Part shown: piece by piece, positions 14,469-21,533 of the stretch
Layout: each line of letters opens with the position of its first letter
Position numbering within the stretch: the stretch's first letter is position 1
DNA from: a virus
Virus record (IMG/VR): IMGVR_UViG_3300027295_000012
Coordinates: 1-30,055 of that record
Strand: one strand, 5' to 3'
Length of the DNA: 30,055 nucleotides
Translations under genes and position numbers: made by a program
The notes under the pieces: generated by a model
Database searches by the model: none
Seen by the model: the letters and a program-made list of their open reading frames with translations, nothing else
Told to the model about the DNA's origin: nothing

Positions 14469-14494
14469 GGAAGCCCCATTGTACAGGAGCTTCC
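14469..14494 (-). other. 9-bp hairpin in the phoH leader
   Basis: The minus strand reads GGAAGCTCC, loop TGTACAAT, GGGGCTTCC: nine pairs including one G-U. It sits in the 56-nt gap before phoH. No T-run follows on the minus strand (CTCAACC follows), so read-through, RNA processing or mRNA stabilisation is more likely than termination in the gene direction. Confidence 0.7.
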
Positions 14495-14501
14495 TTTGGT
14501 T

Positions 14502-14684
14502 TTACAGACTAGCGCCAATCTCTATAAACTCAAACGAGAGTTGCCAGAGATGTGCATAGCTGGGTTGCTCACGAAGCCAAGACAGAAACTTATCTTGAGC
14601 ATCAGAGATTGTCATAGCTTCAACATGCAGAACACCTTTGAAGACGTTGTTCTGGCTGCTATAGCTGACAGTGAAGTGTCTCAC
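14502..14684 (-). CDS. Small hypothetical protein downstream of nrdB
   Basis: A 60-aa protein starting at GTG 14684, which overlaps the nrdB stop (GTGA). It has alternating strands and a helix (F-T-V-S-Y-S-S, then D-A-Q-D-K-F-L-S-W-L) and ends F-E-F-I-E-I-G-A-S-L. The pattern F-x-G-x-L-x-V-E-A...A-x-x-K-F suggests a small alpha/beta fold. No family is recognised. Coupling to nrdB suggests co-expression with ribonucleotide reductase. Confidence 0.6.
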   Translation of the reverse strand: MRHFTVSYSSQNNVFKGVLHVEAMTISDAQDKFLSWLREQPSYAHLWQLSFEFIEIGASL

Positions 14685-15640
14685 GCTGCCTTACCCCACA
14701 CATCATCCCATGTTCCAGTCTGAGCACCCTTGCTGTAGTCTGTAACCTTCTGTTCAAAGAAGTTGGTGTGTGATGTACCGAGCATGCCATCAACCCACGG
14801 CAAAGGATTCTTCTTAATCTTGTAGATTCCTTTCATGCCCATAGCGATGAGTCGACGATCTGCAATGTAGCGGATGTACTCTTTCACTTCTTCTTTGGTG
14901 AGCTTCTCAACTTCCACCATACCAAAAGCAAGATCAATGAACTGGTCCTCAAGAGCAACCATCTCCTTAGCAATCTCTTTAATCTGTTCAGGTGTTGTTT
15001 CGTCTTGATGATGTTTAACATATTCACGATAGACCTTTATCATTCCTTCAGCATGCATAGTCTCATCAAGGATGGACCAGCTAATGATTTGACCAAGCCC
15101 TTTCAGCTTACCGTTACGTGCGAAGTTGAGCAGCATAACGAAGCTGGAGAACAACTGCATACCTTCACCGAAGGCAGAGATGACAGCAATCTTCTCAGCC
15201 ACTGGTGATGTGTTGAGTCGTTGCAGATAGTCATGCTTCTCAAGCATCTCAGCATACTGCAGGAACTCGTTGTAGGTTGACTCAGGCAAACCCAATGTTT
15301 CGATCAAGTGTGCGTAGGCTGCAACGTGCAAAGCTTCACGAGCAGCAAACCCACTCATCATCATTCGCACTTCCGGTTGACGGAACAGAGGAATGTAATG
15401 ATCGTGGTAGCCACTACCAATGTCCAAGTCACCCTGCACAAAGAAGCGCAAGATCTTTGTCAGAAACTCCTGCTCATCCTTGTTCAACTTCTTGTAGTCT
15501 TTAACGTCTTCTGACATAGGCACTTCAGTGTGCAACCAATGAGACTGCTCATGTTGTAGCCATGCGTCATAGGCCCAAGGAAACTTGAACGGCTTGAAGA
15601 TGGTACGTTCTTGTGTAATGTCTGATTTAGTCTTTGTCAT
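14681..15640 (-). CDS. nrdB: Ribonucleotide reductase class I beta subunit
   Basis: This 319-aa R2 protein generates the radical that the alpha subunit uses to reduce NDPs. The metal ligands are all visible: D71 (F-F-V-Q-G-D), E102 and H105 (R-E-A-L-H), E159 (F-G-E-G), E193 and H196 (D-E-T-M-H). Y109, four residues after H105, matches the radical tyrosine of class Ia/Ib enzymes. The length is slightly below typical R2 (about 340-380). The start overlaps the preceding small gene by ATGA, with AAGGAAG upstream. It pairs with the nrdA gene two positions upstream. Confidence 0.94.
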   Translation of the reverse strand: MTKTKSDITQERTIFKPFKFPWAYDAWLQHEQSHWLHTEVPMSEDVKDYKKLNKDEQEFLTKILRFFVQGDLDIGSGYHDHYIPLFRQPEVRMMMSGFAAREALHVAAYAHLIETLGLPESTYNEFLQYAEMLEKHDYLQRLNTSPVAEKIAVISAFGEGMQLFSSFVMLLNFARNGKLKGLGQIISWSILDETMHAEGMIKVYREYVKHHQDETTPEQIKEIAKEMVALEDQFIDLAFGMVEVEKLTKEEVKEYIRYIADRRLIAMGMKGIYKIKKNPLPWVDGMLGTSHTNFFEQKVTDYSKGAQTGTWDDVWGKAA

Positions 15641-15969
15641 TCTGCTTCCTTAAAGTTGTACAGCTTGATTGATCTCTCATGCATAGCTTCTAAGTAGAAT
15701 AGTTTGTTAGCTTGTTTTTTACGATCATCATCAGTTGTTGATCTAAAGTTTTTTAACTTATTGTCCCAAACTCTGACACCTAAAGGCGCTCTGTTTGTTG
15801 TCCATCCAGTGGTAGATGAGCGCTTCAAGAGTTTTGCTTTCGCTCTTCCTTTATCTGTGAGTCCTTTGAATTGAAACAGACATAATTGATGATGTTTACC
15901 CGACGCAACGTAATACGCAAAGTAATCATCGATGTCGATTTCATTTCCTAAAAAATCATTAGTATACAT
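15637..15969 (-). CDS. Small protein between nrdA and nrdB, possible SH3-like fold
   Basis: This 110-aa protein begins with D-F-L-G-N-E-I-D-I-D-D-Y, recalling small phage proteins with the D-x-x-G-x-x-I-x-x-G-D-Y pattern of a beta-barrel. The rest is basic (K-A-K-L-L-K-R-S, R-K-K-Q-A-N-K), so nucleic-acid binding is possible. ATG 15969 has GAAGG five bases upstream; ATG 15975, overlapping the nrdA stop as ATGA, is the alternative. It overlaps nrdB by 4 nt. No endonuclease motif is visible, so it is not a recognisable homing gene. Confidence 0.65.
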   Translation of the reverse strand: MYTNDFLGNEIDIDDYFAYYVASGKHHQLCLFQFKGLTDKGRAKAKLLKRSSTTGWTTNRAPLGVRVWDNKLKNFRSTTDDDRKKQANKLFYLEAMHERSIKLYNFKEAE

Positions 15970-15971
15970 AT

Positions 15972-17750
15972 TCATCCTTCGCAAGCCAAGCAGGTGTCAC
16001 CATCTGCAATGCTTTTCAAATCAATTTCATCTTCGATGCGTTGACGTTTAATCTGCGCACCAACCTTGTCTGCCTTCTTCACTTTCTCACTGCGGAGATA
16101 GTACAGACTCTTCAGCCCACTCTTCCAAGCAAGGAAGTGAACGCTGTGCAGATACTTCACAGACACGTTAGCAGGGAAGAACAAGTTCACACTCTGTCCC
16201 TGATCAATGTACTTCTGACGATCAGCGGCAAGCTCAATCAACCAACGCTGATCAATCTCCATCGCTGTCTTGTACACTTCCTTCAGCTGTTCAGGCACGT
16301 CCAGATGCTGGATAGAACCATCGTTGGCAATGATGGATGCCCATGTATCGTCGTCGTCTTTACCAAGCTGTGCAAGCTCTGCTTTGAGGAAACGATTCTT
16401 GTACACGAACGCACCCGATAATGTATCTTGACGGAATACATTAGCGCGATAAGGCTCGATTGATGGGGACGTATTGCCCATGATCAGGCTGCTAGAGGCG
16501 TTAGGTGCAATAGCAGTCCAGTGACTAAAGCGACGACGAATACCACTGAGATGTGCATCAGGGCATTCGCCACGTGATGTAACCAAGATAGCATCACCAA
16601 TCGTGCATTGGCTGTGGATGTGTTTAAAGATTTCATTGTTGTAGCTTTTAGCCATGACACCATCAATGGCAACACCTTTCTTTTGTAGGAAAGCATGGAA
16701 GCCTAGTGTGCCGATACCGATGCTACGCTCCATGAGAGCACTGGCACGAGCACGAGCGATAGTGTCTGGTGCATTGTCAATAAAGTATTGAAGCACATTG
16801 TCCAACATCTCCATAACATCAAGGATGAATTGTTTGTCCTTTTTCCATTCGTCATAGTATTCCAAATTCAGTGAAGACAAGCAGCATACAGCTGTACGTT
16901 TCTCGTTTGTTGGCAAGAAGATTTCTGTGCAGAGATTGCTACCGTTGATGGTGAAGCCTTTGTCTTGCAACCAAGATGGCAAAGCTTTATTGGCTGTGTC
17001 AATGAAGACAAGATAGGGTTCACCTGTCTGCATACGCAGGTCCAAGATCTTCTGCCACAGGTACTTAGCCGACACAGTCTCAACCACTTCACCGCTGGCA
17101 GGGTTGATTAGGTTGAAGCTGTCGTCTGCGTTGTCGTCTTTCATGCAGCGTTCGATGATGTTCATGAACTCGTCAGACATGTTGATGCCGTGGTGCATGT
17201 TCAAGGTGCGAACGTTCTGGTCACCAGTGGGCTTACGCATCTCCAGAAACTGGATGATGTCAGGGTGATTGATGTTGAGGTAGGCAGCATAGCTACCACG
17301 GCGTGTACGTCCTTGACGGTAGGCCAATGAACTAGCGTCATAGATTTTCAAGTGTGGCATAACCCCTGTCGACTTGTCATCGCTGTTGCGGATACCAACG
17401 TGAACACCGACACCACCACCCATCATCGAGAGCCAGTTAGTCTCTGAAAGGTTATCGACCAAACCTTCTGCGCTATCATCCATATAATTAAGAAAACAGC
17501 TAATAGGCAACCCGCGCTTAGAACGACCAAAAGATAAGATAGGAGTAGAATAGCTGAGCCAATGCTTACTAGAGTAGTCATAAAGTCTTTGAGCATGTTC
17601 TTCATTGCTTGCAAACGCTGCAGATACGAATGCGAATCGTTCTTGTGGACTTGTCTCATCATCTTTCATGTAGCTTTCTTTAAGACGTTGCAGTCCGAGT
17701 TCGTCGAACAATGCGTCACGGGATAGGTCAATGTCAACCTTGAATGTCAT
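15972..17750 (-). CDS. nrdA: Ribonucleotide reductase class I alpha subunit, short form
   Basis: This 592-aa protein keeps the catalytic core. It has C85 (P-I-S-C-F-L-N) and N272-L-C274-T-E276, the asparagine/thiyl cysteine/glutamate trio. C289 is the second redox cysteine, Y-Y in S-L-Y-Y-L near the end serves radical transfer, and a C-terminal C587-x-x-C590 reloads the active site. It lacks the N-terminal ATP-cone of the roughly 760-aa E. coli enzyme, so dATP overall-activity inhibition is probably absent. The start has AAAGG nine bases upstream of ATG 17750. A promoter and a terminator-like hairpin lie in its leader (17774-17824), a possible control point for nrdAB. Confidence 0.94.
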   Translation of the reverse strand: MTFKVDIDLSRDALFDELGLQRLKESYMKDDETSPQERFAFVSAAFASNEEHAQRLYDYSSKHWLSYSTPILSFGRSKRGLPISCFLNYMDDSAEGLVDNLSETNWLSMMGGGVGVHVGIRNSDDKSTGVMPHLKIYDASSLAYRQGRTRRGSYAAYLNINHPDIIQFLEMRKPTGDQNVRTLNMHHGINMSDEFMNIIERCMKDDNADDSFNLINPASGEVVETVSAKYLWQKILDLRMQTGEPYLVFIDTANKALPSWLQDKGFTINGSNLCTEIFLPTNEKRTAVCCLSSLNLEYYDEWKKDKQFILDVMEMLDNVLQYFIDNAPDTIARARASALMERSIGIGTLGFHAFLQKKGVAIDGVMAKSYNNEIFKHIHSQCTIGDAILVTSRGECPDAHLSGIRRRFSHWTAIAPNASSSLIMGNTSPSIEPYRANVFRQDTLSGAFVYKNRFLKAELAQLGKDDDDTWASIIANDGSIQHLDVPEQLKEVYKTAMEIDQRWLIELAADRQKYIDQGQSVNLFFPANVSVKYLHSVHFLAWKSGLKSLYYLRSEKVKKADKVGAQIKRQRIEDEIDLKSIADGDTCLACEG

Positions 17751-17773
17751 GGAGTAATACCTTTGTGTTAGAG

Positions 17774-17798
17774 GAAAAGAAAGCAGCCGAAGCTGCTT
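17774..17798 (-). terminator. UUCG-loop intrinsic terminator in the nrdA leader
   Basis: On the minus strand AAGCAGC-TTCG-GCTGCTT (17798-17781) forms a perfect 7-bp stem closed by a C(UUCG)G tetraloop, followed by TCTTTTC. It resembles a rho-independent terminator. It stands between mazG and nrdA, downstream of a promoter motif, so it either ends the upstream operon or attenuates nrdA. Confidence 0.75.
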
Positions 17799-17815
17799 GT
17801 GAGGGAGGGGTAGGA

Positions 17816-17824
17816 GTTATACCA
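17816..17824 (-). promoter_or_regulatory. Extended -10 promoter motif before nrdA
   Basis: TGGTATAAC on the minus strand fits TGnTATAAT with one mismatch, immediately after the mazG stop codon (TAG, 17828-17826). No good -35 is visible at 16-19 nt. The expected start near 17809 lies upstream of the UUCG hairpin, which would then be part of a roughly 59-nt nrdA leader. Confidence 0.5.
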
Positions 17825-17825
17825 T

Positions 17826-18140
17826 CTATCGAGCATCACCGCTGCCCTGAATGACATCGCGCCGTTGCCTTGATGACAGCTTCTCAAGGTTGTGCTCAGC
17901 CACTTGTGACAACATCCAGCCGTGGTCTTTAGCAACCGCAGCAACCTGCCACAACACATCACCAAGTTCTTTTTTGATGTGCATATTGTATTCCTCAACA
18001 TCGCCCCCATCTCGGCGGTGCTTTGCAGCCTTACCTGCCACTTCACCAGCCTCGGCAAAGAGATTGAGTAGGGCATATTCACGGTCTGCTGTAGGCAAAC
18101 GGAAGGTCATTGCTGACCGTTGGTATTGATCAAGATTCAT
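17826..18140 (-). CDS. mazG: MazG-like nucleotide pyrophosphohydrolase
   Basis: This 104-aa protein has the all-alpha NTP pyrophosphatase metal site: E30-A-G-E33 and, after a short loop, K-K-E58-L-G-D61 (E-x-x-E then E-x-x-D). Such enzymes hydrolyse (d)NTPs to monophosphates and PPi. In phages they are thought to feed nucleotide pools or alter ppGpp signalling, which remains debated. Its ATG overlaps the preceding small gene by ATGA. The reading frame ends right at the nrdA promoter. The length fits single-domain phage MazG proteins. Confidence 0.88.
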   Translation of the reverse strand: MNLDQYQRSAMTFRLPTADREYALLNLFAEAGEVAGKAAKHRRDGGDVEEYNMHIKKELGDVLWQVAAVAKDHGWMLSQVAEHNLEKLSSRQRRDVIQGSGDAR

Positions 18141-18307
18141 TCTGTTTCCTCTGTTGGTGTTGCAAGCTTGCCTGCTTCGATAGCATCGGTGATGCAGGCA
18201 ATAATGGCGTAACGAATCAGGAAGTTTTTGGCTGCTTCGTCTAGGTAGATGTTGCAGTCTGCAGATCCATCATCGTTTTCTTTGATGCTTTCAATTTCTA
18301 TTTTCAT
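18137..18307 (-). CDS. Small conserved phage protein (56 aa)
   Basis: A 56-aa acidic protein starting M-K-I-E-I-E-S-I-K-E-N-D-D-G-S-A. The E-N-D-D-G-S-A segment is followed by a helical part (F-L-I-R-Y-A-I-I-A-C-I). This small fold recurs in phage early regions as I recall, with no function assigned. The start overlaps the RNA ligase stop by one base (TGATG) and the end overlaps mazG by ATGA, which strongly supports translation. Confidence 0.75.
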   Translation of the reverse strand: MKIEIESIKENDDGSADCNIYLDEAAKNFLIRYAIIACITDAIEAGKLATPTEETE

Positions 18308-19197
18308 CAGAACAACTCCGGTTTAAGTTCTTTGATCTTCGCTGTCGTGTAGTGCGACAACACCTTGAAGTCAATCTTTGGATTCTTAAACTCCTTCACG
18401 AAGTTCCAAGTTTCCTCAGTGACTAGGTCGTAGTATACAGTGTGAATCAAACGAGGGATGTATTTGCTAGACCATCCTTCCATTTCATTCGTGATCTTTG
18501 CAACAACCTTGTCCACCAAAGCCTGCGTCACATACTTAGCAACGATCTTCTCTTCAACGATTTCACAACCAACAACAGGCGCACCCATTGCAATGTGATG
18601 CTTGGCTTTGAATTCGTTGGTGACAATCTTGGCCCATGTCTGACGACCATACTTGTTCTGGTAGTCGTAGTTCTTTACCACCACACCTTCACCACTACCT
18701 TCACCGTCCTTCACCAAGTAGTGTGCCTTACTCAGACACTCAGTGAAGTGGTCGATGCTGCCGTTCTTGATGATGGCAATGGGAGCAATGACGTTGATAC
18801 CAGCAGCAACGAGTCCTTCGGAGTATTCGTCATAGCTAAGCAACCGTTCTTTCTTACGATCAAACACATCAAACACATAGAACTTGCGCCATGCATCGTC
18901 GTTGTAGGTCTTCAGCGTGTGCGGCACAAGCCATTCACCGTAGAGAACATGTTCGTTGTTCGCCATTATGTACGTTAGTACGGGTACATTGTCCATCATG
19001 GCGTTCATGAAACCAGCATTGTCGTTGTCCGGTGATAGCTCACGGTTGCGACTACCACAGCGCAGTGTGCCAGCCTCATACCAAACACTACCGTTAGTAC
19101 CATCCAGCTTAGGGAACACATAGCATGTCCCCACTTCAATGCCTTCCACTTCGGTGTTACCGTAGCGTTCAAGGTGTTGATATTTGATGAAGCTCAT
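18307..19197 (-). CDS. RNA ligase, Rnl2-like nucleotidyltransferase
   Basis: A 296-aa covalent nucleotidyltransferase. Motif I is K30-L-D-G-T-N with the adenylated lysine. C-G-S-R-N follows (motif Ia-like), then Y-G-E-W (motif III), F-Y-V-F-D-V-F (motif IIIa), G-E-G-V-V-V-K-N (motif IV) and W-A-K-I-V (motif V). This pattern is that of phage RNA ligases that seal nicks in RNA, using ATP. No kinase/phosphatase partner is visible in the window. With two phage tRNAs nearby, repair of cleaved tRNA is plausible but inferred. A DNA ligase is less likely given the absence of an OB domain and the short length. Confidence 0.85.
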   Translation of the reverse strand: MSFIKYQHLERYGNTEVEGIEVGTCYVFPKLDGTNGSVWYEAGTLRCGSRNRELSPDNDNAGFMNAMMDNVPVLTYIMANNEHVLYGEWLVPHTLKTYNDDAWRKFYVFDVFDRKKERLLSYDEYSEGLVAAGINVIAPIAIIKNGSIDHFTECLSKAHYLVKDGEGSGEGVVVKNYDYQNKYGRQTWAKIVTNEFKAKHHIAMGAPVVGCEIVEEKIVAKYVTQALVDKVVAKITNEMEGWSSKYIPRLIHTVYYDLVTEETWNFVKEFKNPKIDFKVLSHYTTAKIKELKPELF

Positions 19198-19595
19198 TTC
19201 TTCTTCCTTTCAAGTTTCTCTTGATCAGTTTTGATTTTATGACAAGGCTTACACATCACCTGCAAATCTTCTATCTCACAGAACATACGGTTGATATAAA
19301 CATCCCAGCTAACAAACCCCTTCTTAGGGTCTACAACGGGCTTAATATGATCGACCTGTACATCGGTAGCAACATAGAGTTTATTGCAAGCAGCACACGT
19401 GTAATGCATTGCCAGCTTACCAGTCTTTGCATTCACTTTTTTGCCAGCGAAAGCTTCCTTCAAAGCTTTGTATTTCGGAGGCCATCGTCGTGATGCAGCA
19501 CGTAGGGCAGAGGTCACGAAAGATTTGAATCGCGCCTCTGTCCATTCACCACCATTGCGTTTCTTATCTGTCACTTGGTACAGCTTCAAAGGCAA
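19194..19595 (-). CDS. HNH endonuclease
   Basis: A 133-aa protein with a zinc-stabilised HNH domain: C67-x-x-C70, then V-Q-V-D82-H83-I-K-P, then C115-K-P-C118-H119 and a lysine-rich tail. The N-terminal part (E-W-T-E-A-R-F...A-S-R-R-W-P-P) is a basic helical region typical of this phage HNH type. The frame opens just after a TGA and the only plausible start is TTG 19595, without a clear ribosome binding site, overlapping the upstream gene by 32 nt. It may be a free-standing homing nuclease or a replication/packaging nuclease. Confidence 0.85.
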   Translation of the reverse strand: MPLKLYQVTDKKRNGGEWTEARFKSFVTSALRAASRRWPPKYKALKEAFAGKKVNAKTGKLAMHYTCAACNKLYVATDVQVDHIKPVVDPKKGFVSWDVYINRMFCEIEDLQVMCKPCHKIKTDQEKLERKKK

Positions 19596-19755
19596 CGTTG
19601 GTCATGTCCAACACATCTCGTGGTTCAACTAAGATGTTCTGCACAATACCACACACATCGTCAACGTCTAGCGCAACGAAGTAGTAGATGCTATCGGGTG
19701 TGTCTTCCACCGCTACAACAAAGCCGTTCTCAGCATCAGTGATTGTTAGTTTCAT
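19564..19755 (-). CDS. Small hypothetical protein
   Basis: A 63-aa acidic protein (T-I-T-D-A-E-N-G-F-V-V-A-V, then Y-Y-F-V-A-L-D-V-D-D-V). The two-strand then helix pattern suggests a small alpha/beta protein. The start overlaps the preceding stop by ATGA. No family is recognised. Confidence 0.6.
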   Translation of the reverse strand: MKLTITDAENGFVVAVEDTPDSIYYFVALDVDDVCGIVQNILVEPRDVLDMTNVAFEAVPSDR

Positions 19756-19925
19756 TCTAGTCCTTCCACATCAACCTTGTTGAATGTTATCTCTGCATCA
19801 AGCCTACTCATGGCATAGATGATATGTTCCTTGACAGTGTCGATGAGGTAGTCTTCGTTGGTATACTCAGCACCCAAGTCATCAACATCAATCTCAGCTT
19901 CAAACGTCACTGTTACTTTTGTCAT
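19752..19925 (-). CDS. Small acidic hypothetical protein (57 aa)
   Basis: A 57-aa protein beginning M-T-K-V-T-V-T-F-E-A-E-I-D-V-D-D and ending E-I-T-F-N-K-V-D-V-E-G-L-E: two beta-rich ends around a helix (I-D-T-V-K-E-H-I-I-Y-A-M). AGGAG lies six bases upstream of ATG 19925, and the stop overlaps the next start (ATGA). It overlaps the upstream gene by 26 nt. The function is unknown; the operon position between nucleotide-metabolism and HNH genes is uninformative. Confidence 0.7.
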   Translation of the reverse strand: MTKVTVTFEAEIDVDDLGAEYTNEDYLIDTVKEHIIYAMSRLDAEITFNKVDVEGLE

Positions 19926-20343
19926 TATGTTCTCCTAAGTCAAAGGCTACAAGGTAGAGTAGGCAGCAAATAGCGTGAGCCAGATGATGCTTACCAGTTT
20001 CTGGATCGTGTGTTTCACCACTGGTATAGGCAGTGAAGTGACGAAAGCCTGCGTCGATGTAACGACGACGAGCATCAGGCACCTTCTTCCAGTTGTCGGG
20101 AGCATACTTCTTCGCACCGTAGGTCAACACTTCAACGACCTGTGTCAGTGCTCTGAAGGGCAGCAAAGACCATTGCGGTTTGCCGTTGTCGTACTTGACA
20201 CCAGCAGTGGTCTTAGTAAACGCCACATCTTCTGGGTTGTAGTTTGGCATAGCAACCCAATGACTAGCGTTACTGTCACAACTGATGCAAGGCTCAGAGT
20301 TGCCATCTACGTGACGATAAATACAGGTAGCACACTCTCTCAT
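19900..20343 (-). CDS. dATP/dGTP diphosphohydrolase-like protein (DUF5664 type)
   Basis: A 147-aa protein with two parts. The first is an N-terminal Cys pair set (C4-x2-C7 and C19-x2-C22), probably a zinc site. The second is a domain with K-Y-D-N-G-K-P, L-L-P-F-R-A-L, L-T-Y-G-A-K-K-Y, N-W, then R-H-F and H-L-A-H-A-I-C-C-L-L-Y-L. That order matches the phage dATP/dGTP diphosphohydrolase N-terminal family, a MazG-HisE relative that includes the S-2L enzyme removing dATP/dGTP in a 2-aminoadenine genome. No purZ-like gene is seen here, so only pool control can be inferred. It starts in an ATGA overlap. Confidence 0.78.
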   Translation of the reverse strand: MRECATCIYRHVDGNSEPCISCDSNASHWVAMPNYNPEDVAFTKTTAGVKYDNGKPQWSLLPFRALTQVVEVLTYGAKKYAPDNWKKVPDARRRYIDAGFRHFTAYTSGETHDPETGKHHLAHAICCLLYLVAFDLGEHNDKSNSDV

Positions 20344-20654
20344 TGCACACCTCCCTCACACTTAGTGTTATGTCTAAGCAACGGAGTCATGCTGTCACCG
20401 ATGACAACATCACCAATCATTGTGTCAGCCTTGTCACGCAACAACTCAGTAAACCGTGCGCTCTCTTCCATCAACGGAACAGCAGCAGCAAGGTAGCTTG
20501 CCACAGTCATCAGGCTACGCATTGGTTCTTCACCAAGCGTCACAGGTCCAGCAACATTCACCAACATCTGGAACGCACCGTCCCATTCAACACCATCTTC
20601 AATGATGGGTCGTAGCACTACAGCTACATCGTTCGGTTTGAGGGGGGAGTCCAT
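20340..20654 (-). CDS. Conserved phage hypothetical protein
   Basis: A 104-aa, mostly helical protein with the opening V-A-V-V-L-R-P-I-I-E-D-G and a later M-R-S-L-M-T-V-A-S-Y-L-A-A-A-V-P segment that is hydrophobic but too interrupted for a sure membrane helix. From memory, similar proteins occur beside exonuclease genes in other phages; the function is unknown. ATG 20654 has AAGGA five bases upstream. It overlaps the exonuclease gene by 31 nt. Confidence 0.65.
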   Translation of the reverse strand: MDSPLKPNDVAVVLRPIIEDGVEWDGAFQMLVNVAGPVTLGEEPMRSLMTVASYLAAAVPLMEESARFTELLRDKADTMIGDVVIGDSMTPLLRHNTKCEGGVQ

Positions 20655-21325
20655 GTTTGTCCTTCATGTCTACGTAAGAAAAGTAGATGGGCGTTCTCAA
20701 CAACCCTATCTTCGTTGCCATCATAGGCTTCAACACAGCGCTGAAACATCTCTGTCTCATCCTCTGCTCCTTCTAACATTTTCTTGGCTCTAACATTGCC
20801 AATGTTACGAAGACCTATGATGTTATCAGCAGTGTCTCCTGTCAAGATTTGCATATACAACCTGAGCAACCCTTCAGCTTCAGAGATGTAGTAGGCTTCC
20901 TTCTTGACGAAGTTGTAATGCCACCCTGCCACTTGGTCTAAGTCTTTGTCCAACGAAACAATGACCCCATTATCACCAAGCTTTGTAGCTTCAATGGCAA
21001 TGGAGTCATCGGCTTCTTGACCTTCAGACATGTCAGCTTTCCACTCTTGCATCAGATGTTGACGCAGTGCAGCCAGATGTTTAGGCTTTACTTTGTCTGC
21101 TCTGTTACCTTTGTAGGGGGCTGTGACGGCTATGTTGTTTCTGAAGTTGCCCTTACCAGTAAGGAAGAGCTTCCACTCATCAACGTAGCCACACTTATCT
21201 ACACCACACATGAGAGTGTTGATGATGAGAGAGTCTACCGATCTGATAGCCTGCATCTCATCTTCGTTCTCACATGCTGCTGCGGCTCGGTAACAATAAA
21301 TGTCCGAGTCCAGAAGCGCAATCAT
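20624..21325 (-). CDS. 5'-3' exonuclease (FEN-like, T7 gp6 role)
   Basis: A 233-aa protein with the PIN/FEN metal-binding acidic residues: L-D6-S-D8 at the N-terminus, E104-A-D106-D107-S, and S-L-D126-K-D128-L-D130. The helix-hairpin-helix segment T-G-D-T-A-D-N-I-I-G-L-R-N-I-G follows. Such nucleases degrade duplex DNA 5'-3' and remove RNA primers; in T7 the equivalent removes primers and helps recombination. The start overlaps the preceding stop (TGATG). It is grouped with SSB and polymerase genes. Confidence 0.88.
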   Translation of the reverse strand: MIALLDSDIYCYRAAAACENEDEMQAIRSVDSLIINTLMCGVDKCGYVDEWKLFLTGKGNFRNNIAVTAPYKGNRADKVKPKHLAALRQHLMQEWKADMSEGQEADDSIAIEATKLGDNGVIVSLDKDLDQVAGWHYNFVKKEAYYISEAEGLLRLYMQILTGDTADNIIGLRNIGNVRAKKMLEGAEDETEMFQRCVEAYDGNEDRVVENAHLLFLRRHEGQTWTPPSNRTM

Positions 21326-21516
21326 CAGTCGCTCAAGCCTGCTGCTGGTTGCTCAGCCTGCTCAGCTTTAGCAGCAGCCTGTGCAGCTTCAAACTGTGGG
21401 GCAGCTTGTTGCTGAATGACATTGATGTGTTGTGCAGCAAACTCGTAAGGCAGCTTACCCAATGCAGTCAGGCAAGCGTTAACGGTGTCGAGGTGGAGGT
21501 CCAATTTGATTTGCAT
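21325..21516 (-). CDS. Small hypothetical protein with Ala/Gln-rich tail
   Basis: A 63-aa protein. The first half (K-L-D-L-H-L-D-T-V-N-A-C-L-T-A-L-G-K-L-P) fits a small phage protein I recall beside SSB genes. The second half is alanine-, glutamine- and glutamate-rich helix. AGGAAA precedes ATG 21516. It lies 17 nt after the SSB stop and overlaps the exonuclease start by one base. The function is unknown. Confidence 0.65.
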   Translation of the reverse strand: MQIKLDLHLDTVNACLTALGKLPYEFAAQHINVIQQQAAPQFEAAQAAAKAEQAEQPAAGLSD

Positions 21517-21533
21517 AGTATTTCCTTTAAGTA

